Assembly: GCA_949126835.1 (NCBI GenBank)
Contig: OX421500.1
Coordinates: forward strand, 20,683,167-20,747,166
Source: Anisus vortex
Lineage: Eukaryota; Mollusca; Gastropoda; Planorbidae
Direction: 5' to 3'
Length of the DNA stretch: 64,000 nucleotides
Positions 1 through 12,480 of this stretch are shown here, piece by piece. The notes below the pieces were generated by a model. The model was not told the origin of the DNA. It searched no databases and saw only the letters and a program-made list of their open reading frames with translations. Each line of letters opens with the position of its first letter. Within the stretch, counting starts at the first letter, position 1. The position numbers were made by a program, and so were the translations under genes.

Positions 1-1269
1 TCGCATAAGTGATATGGAAAAGGTTTGCGTCTGTATGTTTATCTGAGCTTTGAAACAGGTGGTTATTGGGTTGTATTTCTAAATTAAAGTTTAAGGACTA
101 TGTATTAGTACTACTTTACCCTTTTGCGCTACTACTTTTTCTTATCATCTTAAATTGGGTATGTGTAGCAAGACCAACGTAATTATTACCATACACAAAC
201 TTAGGCCGCTAGCTAGTGACGTACAAGTCTAGCAGTAAGACCTGAACTTATGTTGCTCGTGATTCGTAAGGAGGGGCAGGCCAGAGTGGGGATAGAAATT
301 GGGGGAGGGAGAGAGATATCGAGTGAATTAAAAGAGCGTCGTATTACCTGACGTTTTAATTGACCTTGTTTTATATTTAACGCCAGAATTCCGCGTGACT
401 TCTGGATGTCATGGAAACTTTACTCTCATGAATGCTTGAAATCGAGTTTCCGTTTGCGATTATTCCGTCGGCTTTCTTTCTCTTCTTTGGAAACCGTGGC
501 AGCTTCTGTGTCAGGAGCCCCCACCAGTCAACCATTGTCCAGGTGACATCACGTGAAGGGATAGCACATAGAAGTTCAAGAACAGAAGAAGAAAAGAAAC
601 AAAAAAACTAAAAGAGATGGAAGAAAAATTAACAAATTAATCCGAATCAAGTTTCGGGCCGGCCATGTTGAACTGTGAAAAACAAAAAGAAGTTTTGAAA
701 ACTTGATTCCTTGTTGAGAATCTGAAGGGAGACCTCCAGCAAAGCTTCTGAAACCTCCCTCCCTACCTCTTTTCAAGTAAGAGGACAGGAAAACAAAAGT
801 TCTCCGCCTTGGAATTGTATGTCACCTGGTCAGGTGTTTGGATAAAGTTGCAGCCATACAATGAACTGGACACAGGGAGACACGTAGGAAGAGATAAATT
901 CTTCCCACATGGACACAGAAACCTTTTTTTTATGTTTGTCCAGTTTACAATTTTTATGTTTTTATGTTTGTTTGTCAAGCGCAGCGTGAAATGTACGTCT
1001 AACATTTCAGCTTCGTACAGATGAAAGCTTCCATTCCTTGGCTACTACTACAGCTTTACGGCCTCGAGTTAATGTCACGCTAACCCCTCCCCCTTTTGAT
1101 CACACACACACAGATAATTTCCCCATTGAATAAGTCCATTTAGGCATCGTTATAATAGGCATATGACATAAGCTAATATAGCTGCTGTTTTTTTTTTTAA
1201 ACCTATACACAATGCGTTAATCGTAGGCCTATTTCAGTAGCATTATTAATTCTAAATATGATCGCTTTT
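1..1269. other. No gene seen; AT-rich intergenic DNA
   Basis: Short open frames on both strands have no recognisable domain, and their composition follows the local AT-rich background. I see no paired terminal repeats and no SINE body here. Confidence 0.5.
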
Positions 1270-1279
1270 AGTTAGACGG

Positions 1280-1650
1280 AGAGATAAATAGATAAATAGA
1301 TCGATAGATAAATATATAGTTAGATAGTTAGATAGATAAATAGAGAAATATGTGGATGGATGGATGGATATATATAGAGAGAGAGAGATACCGAGAGATT
1401 TAGAGAGAGAGAAATAGAAAGATAGAGAGAAGATACAGAGAGAAATAGAGAAATATTTATTACAATAGATAAATAGATAGATAGATAAATAGATAGAGAG
1501 AAAGATAGATAGAAGTAGATAGATAGATGAATGATTGGTGGAATGGATGGATAAGTGGGTGATATAAAGATAGTAACAGTAACACAGAAAGAGAGAGAAA
1601 GAGAGAAAGGAGAGAGAGAGAAAGGAGAGAGAGAAAGGAGAGAGAGAAAC
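1280..1650. repeat. GATA/GAGA purine-rich microsatellite block
   Basis: Imperfect runs of gata, gaga and ggat units follow one another on the + strand. The long Leu/Ser-rich frame on the opposite strand is a by-product of the repeat, not a gene. Confidence 0.85.
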
Positions 1651-1939
1651 ACTATATATTTTTTGTTTTGTCTAATTCTTCCCTTCTCGTGACTAGTGAT
1701 CAGTTAAAGGAACTTTCACATTTCGTTCTCTTGAAGGTATTGTTATGATATTAGGTTATGTTAAATAGAAAATTAATATCCGTTAGAGTCCGAGGAGAGG
1801 GGGGAAGGGGGAGTAATGAACTCCAAAATATTAGATCAAATTGTGACGTCTTTAACAGCTTTTATATGTGACAATTTATTCGGTAGCTAGTTAAGCTGCC
1901 TTTCTATACAAGAAAATGCATATTTTAAGATCCTGTTAA

Positions 1940-2351
1940 GAAGTCTCTCTCTCTCTTCCTATCTCTATCTCTCCCTCTCTCTCTCTCACGCACACATACA
2001 CACACACACACACTCGTTGTCTCTTCCTCACTCTTTCATCATTGCTCTCTCTCTCACTCTCTCTTTCTTTCACACACACACTAACTTTGTCTCTTTCGAC
2101 TTCTCCCGCATACACTCACACTCTCCATACCTGTCTCTCTCTCTCGCTAATTCTAGCTATCCTCTCTCTCTCTCTCACAAACACTCTTTTACTCACACAC
2201 ACCCCACTAGCTATCTCTCTCTCACTCTCTCTATCTTTCACATACACACTAACTTTGTCTCTTTCGACTTCTCCCGCACACACTCACGTACACTCTCACG
2301 CACACACTTTCTTTAGCTGTCTCTTTCTCTCTCTCACCGATTCTCGCTATC

Positions 2352-2394
<43 letters not shown>

Positions 2395-2450
2395 TTCTTT
2401 CTCTCACACACACACAACTTACTAGCTCTCTCTATCTCTCTCTCTCTCCC
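1940..2450. repeat. CT/CA-rich block with a higher-order duplication
   Basis: The block is made of ctct and caca runs. Within it a segment of about 170 bp is present twice, near 2051-2165 and 2222-2340. Both copies hold the non-repetitive core aactttgtctctttcgac. Frames across it are Ser/Leu/Thr/His low-complexity artefacts. Confidence 0.8.
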
Positions 2451-2454
2451 CTGC

Positions 2455-3000
2455 ATCCATCTCGTCTGGGTCTGATCACAACCTCATTACCGCTTACCTA
2501 CAGCATGCCAGTCTGCTTGATGATGAGCTAAGGGGAGAGAGGTGAGTAGGGTAAGACTCGGTAGGAAGGTGTGCGAGTAAGTGATGAAGAAGACGAAAAT
2601 GCTTTGTTGAGACAAGAGGAGATATGAGGAGACTGTTTGTTACTTGTTCCTAGTCTCATTTAACAAAATCAGAGATCTCTGTGGGAGATACGGCTGCCAA
2701 TGGGACGTCACTCACAAACTTGGAAAAAAGAACATTCCTTCTGGCGTAAAATTGAATGGAATTTAGATTACTCCCTCCCCCCTACCCTGCAACAGCGCTT
2801 GTTCATTAGTTGTTGTTTTTGTTGTTTTCTAGTTGTTGTTTGTGAGGTGGTAGTTGTTTTGTTTCTTACCAATGTTTCAAATATAACTTACTTTTTGTTC
2901 TTTCTTTTATGTTCTTTTTTTCTTAGAATTTTATTTTCATGTCATTTATTTTGCCATTTAAAGAAAAGTTCACTTGTCTCTTAAAACAAAACTTACTCTT
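2455..3000. other. No gene seen
   Basis: Unremarkable AT-rich sequence with T-runs near 2810-2935. There is no domain-bearing frame and no paired repeat. Confidence 0.4.
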
Positions 3001-3003
3001 ACG

Positions 3004-3368
3004 TCCAGGGTGTAACGCGGAATGGGGTGGGTCAAGTGGAGGCACACCAGGACCCTGTCCGAGACTAGCCGACCCGCGGCACGCTGATAGGGCATGCTGC
3101 CGTGTCATAAGGTACGGTCTGCGCAGTCACATACACTACACTTTCTCCCCACCTGTTGCTTTTCCCCGGATCATTAACGCGGTGGCTTGCTTGTATTCCT
3201 TCACTGCTGCCCGGTAGTATAAATTCCATACTATAGGCCTGGACATCCATGCACCGGGCTTGGCGAGACGGGCTGTTGCGCACATTTCTTCCTCCCCACG
3301 GGGTATCGGTGGCTTTCGTCTGTACAATAAAATCTCTGGGATGCATCATGTCCGCCATGTGTTACCTA
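3004..3368 (-). mobile_element. Interspersed repeat family B, copy 1
   Basis: The reverse complement matches the repeat at 57957-58426. Shared blocks include the cctatagta and gctaccgg region, the gccaccgcg/taatgatcc block and the final ccggac(gc)aagag block. It is GC-rich against AT-rich flanks. Frames across it do not resemble known proteins. It is probably a SINE or LINE 3' end, because another copy (17853-17944) is truncated on the 5' side. Confidence 0.65.
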
Positions 3369-3719
3369 CCGGTGTACTCTTAACTGGAGAGTAGCGGAGA
3401 CTTGTTCTGTTAGTAACAAAATATACTGGTTTCGACAATGGACCTTCATGTATAGAAAAAAATTATAAAGATTGGAATTTTTCTTTTCGATTAAAAAGTG
3501 TGTCTTGATTTATTGAAGTGTTTTTATTTTTAACGGCTCTGCTACAACACACCACCACGCAGATTGTAATAATCCAACACACATATCCGACTGACAGTCA
3601 ACATTGAAGTCAATATCCAAGATTCTATCTCATCTTGAATGTTGCAGAATATTATTGCGTCCGGGCTGGGCTGGGGGAGGAATAGGGCTATACATATATA
3701 AAAAAATATGTTTTCATCG

Positions 3720-3835
3720 GCATGTCAGATACCAATCAGAGCTGGGTAGACTCATGGACACTCTAAAGTCCAGCGAAAAAAATCATTCGGTACGCCAGCT
3801 GAATGCGCTTCCGTTCAGACACCGTGCCTCAATAT
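3720..3835 (-). mobile_element. SINE A fragment
   Basis: The piece includes the agctgggtagactca block, a degraded middle and the ttcggtacgccag block that precedes the tRNA-like head in complete copies such as 9353-9604. The far half of the SINE is missing. Confidence 0.7.
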
Positions 3836-3853
3836 TCTAGTATAAGACCTGAC

Positions 3854-3996
3854 CAAGGACTACTGAAGACAGGACGTGCAGACTTGAATTTCTGACTTAG
3901 CTAGCTAAGGCCAGTTTTTTTTTAACAGTAGCGATACACTCCCTTGTCGCGCTTATATATGAAGTAAACTATTATTAAGTAACTAACATAATTAAT
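3854..3996 (+). repeat. Left terminal inverted repeat of the P-like element
   Basis: About 140 bp match the reverse complement of 4856-4992 with a few mismatches and small gaps. Shared blocks include the T-run followed by aacagtagcgatacactccc and the inner end ctattattaagtaactaac. Confidence 0.85.
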
Positions 3997-4382
3997 GTCA
4001 ATAATGTCAATAATGTTAATGTGCAGGGCCGTTTACTAACGAGGGGTTAGGATTGAGAGGGTTTAAAAGAGCATTTGAATATTATTTAAGATCTATTTAG
4101 ATGATTGAATGATTAGGGCCGTACACATGATACCCTATATTTATATATGCGGTTGGTGTTGACGGTTTCGTTTGGGGGGTCACCTAAGGAATAAAATAAA
4201 AAGAAAAAAAAATTCCAAAAAAACGTTATTTCTTGACCTAAAAAGGGAAAAACGTAACCCACCCATAAAATTTATCTCGCTCATAATTAAGAGACAAATG
4301 CACAGCCTCTAAAAAAAGTGATTATGAAGTAAGTCGATTATTTGGGTTGAGAATTTTGCCAAGTGGTACATGTATACCATTA

Positions 4383-4625
4383 TTATAAATACGATAATTT
4401 GATTTCTATGTCTATGGCAAAATTTATTTGTGTTTTCATGACCAAGGAATATAAAGAATGTAAATTGACTGTGATAGTTAAAAATAAACAAACATTGTGC
4501 TCTCCGCTCATATTTTTTGCTTTCAATAATGGTATACATGCACTATTTGGCACTTTAAACAAACGACACTTGTTGGCAGCATTATAATTACCTTTACAAT
4601 TAACTACACCACATTTATTAGGCAT
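4383..4625 (-). pseudogene. THAP-domain N-terminal remnant
   Basis: From the ATG at 4625 the frame begins MPNKCGVVNCKGNYN and continues to RLFKVP. This is the start of a THAP zinc finger, a DNA-binding domain found at the N terminus of P-element transposases: Met-Pro, the first Cys pair, then the aromatic/basic segment ending in F-x-V/F-P. The later Cys and His ligands are not in a recognisable THAP context, and no transposase catalytic core follows before the stop at 4383. I chose the internal Met because THAP proteins normally begin M-P-x-x-C and the residues upstream are hydrophobic and unlike the family. It probably encodes nothing functional. Confidence 0.65.
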
Positions 4626-4855
4626 TTTGATAAAAATACACGATCGAAAAATTAAAAACAAACACAGTGAAGTAAAATCCAACAACAACAAGTATCCATG
4701 TTGGAACCAAACTGTGCCTTCTATTCATACTCCTTAAAAAATAGTGCGCTCATGCTTGGTAATTATTAAAGCATTTTTATGGCTATTAGATCGTTCTTTG
4801 TCATTAAATAAATGAAAATGATATGAACCATTAATACAATGAATCATATTAATAA

Positions 4856-4992
4856 AGAATTTTGTTAGTTACTTAATAATAGTTAACATTATATCACTGC
4901 GCCAAGGGAGTGTATCGCTACTGTTAAAAAAACTGGCCTTAGCTAGGAAGTCAGAAATTCAATCCTGCACGTCCTGTCTTCAGTAGTCCTTG
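4856..4992 (-). repeat. Right terminal inverted repeat of the P-like element
   Basis: This is the inverted partner of 3854-3996. It ends cttcagtagtccttg, followed directly by the 8-bp duplication gacctgac. Confidence 0.85.
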
Positions 4993-5107
4993 GACCTGAC
5001 TAATATTTGCTAGCATTCTTTTAAGTTCTTGTTACATTTGCAATAGTATAAGACCTGACTAATGTTTGGTAGCATTTTCGTTTTTAGTTCTTGTTACATT
5101 TGCAACT
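4993..5107 (+). repeat. 59-bp tandem duplication at the P-like insertion site
   Basis: Two diverged copies lie at 4993-5051 and 5052-5107. Each starts gacctgactaat and contains agttcttgttacatttgcaa. The 8-bp target of the P-like element is the first 8 bp of this unit. Confidence 0.75.
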
Positions 5108-5360
5108 TCTCATAAAAAACGTATTTTAATAATTTGTGGATTCTATGATAATAGTTGTTAATGTTTTTTTTGTTTTTTTCGCATTCTTGGAACTTAAAAT
5201 GTAGAGCGACTAAAAAAATGTATTAAATAAAATGATGTATACAGTATAGATCTAGTCAACGCATTTAATATCAAATACTATTAACCATATTTGTTAAAAG
5301 TACCCAAAGCAACAACAGATCATGACTAGGTACTATTTTGTTCGCCACTGATCTTATTTC

Positions 5361-5545
5361 CGGCCGGCTGGTCTAGCGGTTAGCACACCGGACTGTCAAC
5401 CAAAAACCAACGGACAGGTCGCGGATCCCTGTCACCCTGCAGGAGTTTTGGGCCTGTAAACGTATTTGCGCCAGCAGGCAGCACTATGTTTACAGCAGCG
5501 CATAGAACTGTTCCCAACGGGATCGGGATATGCGCTATATAAGTC
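5361..5545 (+). mobile_element. SINE C, tRNA-derived
   Basis: The copy begins with a tRNA-like head containing an A-box-like ctggtctagcggttagcac. The B box is damaged (ggtcgcggatcc, against ggtcacgggttctatcc in the copy at 12172). The body is shared: accggactgtcaaccaaaaa, ccctgcaggagttttgggcc, and a distal segment ending in atatgcgctatataag. The damaged B box makes it a poor candidate for transcription. Confidence 0.7.
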
Positions 5546-7572
5546 TCATATTTATATTTTTTTTCCACGATGACTAAACAAAAATTACGAACGTTTAAGT
5601 AAACTGATCGAAGGCTACCATTCAACCGTTATATGATTTCACTTCATCTTTAAGTCTAATATAAAATATTCAGTTTTGCTTAACTACTTAGGCCTACAAT
5701 GTTTTACAATAACATAATTTATTTGCAATACAGACAATATAAGTGTCAATACAAAAACAGTGTATAAAATGTTGCATCAAAGGTTTTCTCTCAGAGAAAA
5801 ATCTATAGTTTTGATAATTTTTTAATGGGCCGTAAAAATTAACACAAAATTACGTACATCTTATTGTTTCTTTCTGTTCAGTATTATTCAGCTGATCCCT
5901 TTGAAAGTGCAGATTGGGGTTGGGGAAGGGGAAGGGGAGGGAGGATGAGTGAAGGAGTTGGTGGATCGGGAGAAGGGGAGTAACACCCTGTGCATCGCAA
6001 AACTGCCGTAACTTCTGCTTCCACGTATTATCACAGAGAGTTTTACCTCGGAAGTCTGACAGGGCGTTGAAACAGCATCTTCTTTCCATTTGACGTCTTC
6101 CAGCAGACAACACGAGAAGATGGGCGAGGGAGGTGGGGGTTGGGGGAGTGATTGGAGGGGTTAGTGGACAGGGGGAAGGGGAGGCAAGGAGGGCTTAGAT
6201 AATTTGTTTCCATATACAATCTCTTTGTTTCTGAGCTCAATTTCAGGATTGAGTTTCACTCCCTCCCTTGTCTCGAAAAATTACTCCTCCTTCCCCCCTC
6301 TCCCCTCCTGAAGATTCTATCCTTTTCTTACTGCCGCTCTTTTACGTCTTACCGCTCGCACGCTACCCTCAACGCCCCTGCTTCTCCAAAGGTCGTTGTT
6401 TAAACGAAAATTACCGGAAGAGGTTAGCTGGTTATCGGGCGTTTATTTTGTTTTGTTGGATGTATGCAATTCTACGGCTTTTTGGCTTGTCATTAAAACG
6501 GCAGCGATCTCGATCTGAAGGCGTAGATAGTAGATAGAGCTCTTAAAAGAAAGCGTTATCACCGGAGACGTAACTTGATCTTTGTGCGCGCGATGGTTAT
6601 CTAGGGAGCCAAAACACCAAAAGTGAGTGACAAGATGTTTGGACTACTCACACTGTTTCGCACAATCCTATGTCTAGAGTTTTTCTAGGAACTTTTTTTT
6701 ATAGTTTTTGGTAGTTGTAGTTAGTTTTTTTTTAATGCAGTAGCGGATGTGTCTACTGACGGGCGCTACGCGGAGTAAGGGGTGTGTTAATTACGTCTGT
6801 TGGGAAAATTCACTTGCGACTGCTGAGGCGTATGGTGGGGGTATGGGGGAGCAATAAGGGCAGTAACCCCCCCTTCCGTCCACAAAATCTGGAGAATGCG
6901 ATGTACTGTATAAGAAAATAAAACTCTGCGTGTGGCTTCTACCTTCTTGGACACGTGTCACTAACCATTGGTTCGCTGACCATTACATACAATGATATTG
7001 GAATCCGAGAACTAGTGTAATTTAAAGATACATGACCCTTTGCTTCAGGAAAGCATTTCTTTTTCATTTTTTAATAATAAAATTGTTTTTGTTGTAGAGA
7101 ATTGCAGGATTTTTAGTTTTCCTATTGAAAATATTTCAATAAGTAAAACAATGAAACAAATTTTAATTTACATCTCCATTGCTAAATAGAATTTTGAGAT
7201 TCGAAATAGTATAGCATTAACAAATTAATATTGCTTGCCTAAATCTATACTAAATTAATAATGGAGTCATTATAATTGTGTCATTATACATAATATAAGT
7301 GAAAATGTCAGCGTCTATATCTGTCTATATCTATATATTATAAAGCTGAAATTATGTGCTATTTGCTTTTCAATGTAAATGTTATCCCTGGCAGCGCTGA
7401 ATAATTTTTCTTAGCTAGTATAAATGTGTGTTTGTCTGCGTGTGTGTTTTAACCTTTAGCTTCCCAACGAAAATTCTCTACAGTAACAACAATTACAATA
7501 AAAACCCACCATCTTTTCCAAAAGAAACAAACAATAAACACGGCGCAAAAGAAAAAGCGACTAATGTCCATA
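5546..7572. other. No gene seen
   Basis: This holds AT-rich sequence, a G-rich patch at 5915-6200 (ggggaagggga-type runs on the + strand) and T-runs near 6700. No frame shows a recognisable domain. Confidence 0.4.
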
Positions 7573-7573
7573 A

Positions 7574-7800
7574 CACGACACGATGGGGATACGCTGGCCT
7601 TTCGGCTGGCGTAAAGAAGGTCCTGGTGTGAAAATCTTGGTGAAAAGTAGGATTTGTTCCCGGGTCTGGTGGGTGTCCCTAAGTCTACCCAGCTCTGATA
7701 GGCCCTGACATTAGTTTGGACAAAGTCTGTTGAGCATTGTGCTGGGCATACAATCCCCTATTATGCCACAGCTACAAACTACTTTACTAACATGACACTT
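7574..7800 (+). mobile_element. SINE A copy, diverged
   Basis: It contains the SINE A body in tRNA-first orientation: cccgggtctggtgggtgtccct, ctacccagctctgat, cctgacattagttt and the catacaatcccctattatgcc block. The tRNA-like head is too damaged to show a clear B box. Confidence 0.7.
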
Positions 7801-9340
7801 AATGAAAATGTTAAATGAAGAAAAAAGTCTTAGTTGTATTGGTCAGACAGTGGCATAGCTATGAAAATACGTATCAAGCATCTATCGAACATTCGATTAC
7901 CAAAAGAGATCTACAACTCAGAATGTATAAGAAACAGTTAGATCCTAACACAGGCTTTGCAAAACAAAAATACCGTGTGTCGAATCCAAATTTTGGTCAT
8001 TTTTTAATAGTAATCCATTATATTCAATTTGGACCAATTTAACTCTAATTTAGGAATCGAAGACATCAGTTATTAAATAAATGAATTGTAATCAAAACGC
8101 ATCAACAAAAGCACCAAATAATAATCTTTTAGAAATGTGTGATTTCTATGGATAAGAGTTAGAATTATTTAAACTCACCTCGTTTGTTTAGAAATAGTGC
8201 CCAACGAATATCACAAACTTAGCAAAAGAGTTTTCGGAATTCGGTAGTCAGAAAGTAAAAGTCGCTCTTTCTACAGATGGAAAATCTCAGAGAAATTTGG
8301 GAAATGTATTTTTTTTTCTTTTTTTTTTTTGTTTTTTGTGGTTTAAATTTAAATTTGAGCTTTTAATACTGCTTCATCTTCGGGGCCAGACATTCTACTC
8401 TGGAACACATAAAAATCTGGGAGAGGAAAAAAAAATCGTAACTTTGTTGGTTCTTTCACCTACGACAGACCTCATATTTCATTAGCTAGTGATTGGTTGC
8501 CGTAGGGTCACGTGGACGACATTGACGAATAGCGAAATCGAGATCCCTTGATCTAATTTTAGGGTGGGCTAACCCTAACCCGAAACTTTCTTCGTAAGTG
8601 AGGATCACGGGTTTGTGCCCCCGAGGGGTGGCGGGGTGGGGGTGGGGACGGTGTAGGAACGGAATGAGGGTGCCAAGTGGAGTAGGGTACAGCACCATTT
8701 TACAATGGTCAGAGACATCTTGAAGGGGGACTCGTGTTTGAGATATGCTTAATTAAGTAGTCCTCCCCACCACGCAACCAAACGGCGTTATTTATGCGTC
8801 CTAACCATCGCGCGACAATGACAGGACATTTTATGCCCTTCTTTCATTTCTATTTTGTTTAACATTTACTACTTCTTCAAAGATATTCTTTTCTTCTCTT
8901 TTCTCTTTCTGTTTCTTTCTATTTTTACTTTCTCTTCTCTTTCACTGAATCTTTCCATGTCATCGGGAATTCACCGAGAAAATACGAACTGTGGATTTTC
9001 CCAGATTTACGATCAAACATCCAGTAATCTAAATGCAGAGTGAATTTTCAGATTTTATATACTGTTAAACAAGAACTTGGATGGAAGAAAATAGAAACAA
9101 GAAATAAAAAGAGGGAGAGAGAGGGTGGGGGGGGGGGGGGTAATCACAGTTAACCAATTTATAAAATGGACGTTTTTTTGTTGTCCTTTTGAACAACGGA
9201 ATACTTTAGCAATGTACACAGAATTTAGTTCAGTGATATCCACAGAATATAGGCCTACAATTTGAGCATATTGGAAAAGTCTTAAATATATCAGAAATAC
9301 AAATTACATTTGCTTCAATTATTTTTTTTTTGGACAAGCA
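7801..9340. other. No gene seen
   Basis: AT-rich sequence with a GC-rich patch at 8490-8690 that I cannot assign, and a 14-base G-run near 9126. No domain-bearing frame is present. Confidence 0.4.
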
Positions 9341-9352
9341 ACGTTTAACGTA

Positions 9353-9604
9353 AATAAAGTGCCCTTCGGACCAAATTGAATAAATGGCCGGTGAAGCAGC
9401 GTTCACCAGTTACTGCGGCCACGGCATACTAAGGGATTGTAGGGCCAGCCCAATGCACAGCCGCCTTTACTTTACCACAACTAAGGTCAGGTACCCATCA
9501 GAGCTGGGTAGACCCGGGAAAAAATCATAGTCTTCACCAGGATTCGAACCCAGGACCTTCGGTACGCCAGTCGAATGCGCTGTCGCTCGGCCACCGTGTC
9601 ACCT
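9353..9604 (-). mobile_element. SINE A, complete, with 12-bp target duplication
   Basis: On the minus strand it starts gtgacacggtggccgagcg, an A-box-like tRNA head. A B-box-like ggttcgaatcc follows, then the body through the ggtgaacgctgcttcacc block to an AT-rich 3' tail. The 12-bp sequence acgtttaacgta sits directly on both sides (9341-9352 and 9605-9616). The tRNA-like promoter and long direct repeats are the standard signs of a SINE mobilised by a LINE. This is the best reference copy in the window. Confidence 0.9.
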
Positions 9605-9616
9605 ACGTTTAACGTA

Positions 9617-12171
9617 CAGGCAAAATTAAAAAAAAGAAGCAAGCGCTTAGGCTATTAAGATCAGGAGATTACCATAGCAATAATTGTCCATAAAAGCGGT
9701 CAATGGTTCATCAATACTTATGTTGCAAAACCACAAAACTTGTTCAATAATAAAATATAACATATTTTATTTAAGAATTAACTATTTAAAAATAGATCGA
9801 ATACAAAAAAATATAAATAAATCCAGAAGTGACAGCTTAAAAGAATTGTATTTTCTATCTTACTGCTTATTTGGTTTGTTGGCTAAATAATAATTTAGTT
9901 TATGCCTTATAATTGTTTATATTTTAAATTGCATGAATAAGGGGGAACACCAAAATCTTTATAAAGTTCTTCCTCTAAGCGTATCAACTTTTATCAAGCC
10001 GGCTCTTTATTTTTTTGTAGCAAATATTAGAGATTTTGTTCTGAATTTATGTATCAGAATTAGTTGTTTAAGAATTTTCTAGAACCGATAACCTTTTCTT
10101 ATCTTTTCTCACAATTGTGCTTTAGATTTGCTTGAGCATTAAAATCAAATTTAAGTATCGTGCCAAAATTTCTCACATTAATTAAATGAGACAGAGTAAC
10201 AGACGTCCAGTGGAACATATTAATTAATTTTACAATAAATAAGAAAATTCTTGGATATAAAATTTCTGGCAAAGCATTTAAGGTTTCGCGCTAGAGATAA
10301 TTTTCTAAAACATTTTTTTAGAACTAAAAGGGAAACCTTAAAAAGACGTGCTGATGCGAATATCAGTAACACGTTCAAAGCATGAACACGAAAAATAAAT
10401 TGATTTCATTTTCTTCTATTTAAAGGTGATCTACGGCCGACAACTCCAGTTCGTTGTCTGCATAATCGGATTATCTCTGGCATGGCAGTGACGTCAAGCG
10501 TCTCCTGGAACCCATCTTCCCGCGCTTCTGAGGAGGACAACCGAAGACTTTATCTCTTCAATTACTAATATGATTGTTTTCATCCATCCCCCCACCCGCC
10601 CCATGGGCCCACCACTTCTCTCTTTACATTCTGATTTGAACGTCGACATCCCGTATCGCCGTTCTCTTTCTGGAAGTTCTGAAAATATTTGGCGGAAAAA
10701 GGCTGTCTGTCCTCGGCAGTAAATCTTGTGACTGTCAATCAACCGCCATAACAGCGATGTTGTCTGTTCCATTTGCCTGACAATTTTCCGGGAGAACTAT
10801 TGCTTAATTTGGGCACAACTAGACAATAAACCTTCATTCGTGGAACTGGTCGCTCTTTTTTTCTTTTTTTAAATATTTCCATATAATGTGCCATGATTTT
10901 GGTGTCCAATCAAAATTATTGACTGGAGATGTGTGATGAAACAAAGAGAGATTTGGAAAGAGGGAAATGAGAAAAATGTTGAAATGATGGAAAGAAAGAC
11001 ACAAGTCGAAGTATGACGAATGTTTAAAAACGATGAATGAAAACTTTCCGAATACTGAGACCAAGAGTGAAAGAGATAGAACGAATAAATACACATATTG
11101 GGAGAAATGGAGAGAGAGAGAGAGAAAGAAATATATTGAAATATAGATATAGACTGGAAGAAACGGAGACAAAGAGGTAACTATGATGATTGCAGGATGT
11201 GGAGGCTAAATAGCAAAAGAAAGACTAATAGTCAACAGAAAGAGACATGGCAAAGCCGAAGACATAGAGACATTGCTCACCTCTCAACTTTGAGAAATAT
11301 TATGTCGCAATATTATATACATATAATTTGTTGTTTAGTTTCACCATTAGTTTCAGGACATTGGTCAATGTGGCCCGCTCACTGGACAACTATGTGAGCT
11401 TATAATTACATTTAAAATGAAAGGACCCAATATAGTACAGCAGAACAGAATAAACGATTGAATATATTCATGTGCTTAGTAATAGCGCAGTAGCGAAGTG
11501 CGAATATAGTGTATGTGCACGAGGAGGCATACGTCATGGCCAAATAAGGTCAGGCTTAAAATTAATCTCTCAGGCTCTGTGCCTTCTACACTGACCAACG
11601 TGTCGCGAAACAGCAGCCTACTGTGGTCGCGTTCCGGACAACAAAAAAATGCCATTCCCCATCCCAACTCCCCCACTCTCCTCGCTGACACACAACACCA
11701 GTAGGCAACGGGGCAAGGGTGGGGGAGGGGGGACGGGGGGGGGGGGGAGGGCAACACGTGTGCCATGAGCGTGAGCCGTAATCCCCACGCGAGTACTCAG
11801 CTTTGGCCCCAAAACATGTTAACGTCCCATAAACAAGCAGAGTCCTCCCTCCCCCCTCCACCGCCACTTCCACACGCACTTACCCTCGGGAAGTCGAACT
11901 GTAGTCCCACCCTGCCACCACCCATTCCTTAACCTTCCCCAACCCCCTCCTCCCCACCTCCCCAACCTCCACTCATGTACTCGAACAACTAATGCGTTTG
12001 ACTTCCATAGGGTATAACAGAGACAGACATTAGACAGACACACATCATTTTTTTTAGGTTTGCCCCAAAGTATTTCTGGAATTGAAATCAAGTTCTCAGT
12101 TGTCTTTGTATATCATTAAAATAACCACGAAAATAATAAAAACCATAATTTCTCATACTAATCATAAAGTG
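9617..12171. other. No gene seen
   Basis: AT-rich sequence. A purine-rich stretch lies at 10930-11180, and G- and C-rich runs lie at 11700-11960 (including gggggggggggg near 11745). Long frames over those runs are composition artefacts. Confidence 0.4.
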
Positions 12172-12300
12172 AAGACGGCTGGTCCAGCGGTTTATTCACC
12201 GGACTGTCAACCAAAAACCAACTGACAGGTCACGGGTTCTATCCCTGCCACCGACGGATCCCTGTCACCCTGCAGGAGTTTTGGGCCTATTGGACGTAAT
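12172..12300 (+). mobile_element. SINE C, 5' part
   Basis: The tRNA-like head (ggctggtccagcggtttattcaccgg, then the B-box-like cacgggttctatcc) is followed by ccctgcaggagttttgggcc, matching 5361-5545. It ends in a taat run at 12290-12330. Confidence 0.75.
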
Positions 12301-12301
12301 A

Positions 12302-12480
12302 ATCTTCTATCTAATAATAATAATAATAATAACGGTGCTTATATAGCGCATATCCCGTTGGTGACAGTTCTATGCGCAGACGACAGTTACAGAATACAGA
12401 CAGACAACGAAATATATAGTAATACGCTAATTCTGCTGACGAAATAGGTGAGTCTTCAGCCGGCTCCTGAAGGTTTCATA
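12302..12480 (-). mobile_element. SINE C-type 3' body, inverted, with (ATT)n tail
   Basis: The block cttatatagcgcatatcccg followed by acagttctatgcgc is the reverse complement of the distal part of SINE C at 5480-5540. The (taa)n run at 12302-12328 would be its 3' tail when read on the minus strand. It abuts 12172-12300 in the opposite orientation. Confidence 0.6.

Larger units (their letters stand above)
3854..4992. mobile_element. P-superfamily-like short DNA transposon
   Basis: The element is bounded by long inverted repeats beginning caaggactactgaagac and ending with its complement. The 8-bp sequence gacctgac lies immediately outside both ends (3846-3853 and 4993-5000). An 8-bp target duplication with a THAP-domain remnant inside (4383-4625) fits the P superfamily. 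Kolobok elements also carry THAP domains but duplicate TTAA, which is not seen. At 1139 bp it is far too short for a complete transposase, so it is a non-autonomous, internally deleted copy. Confidence 0.8.

Noticed and set aside
5361..5440. Possible genuine tRNA gene
   Set aside because: The B box is damaged, no cloverleaf can be drawn, and the same head with an attached body occurs at 12172, so it is a SINE.
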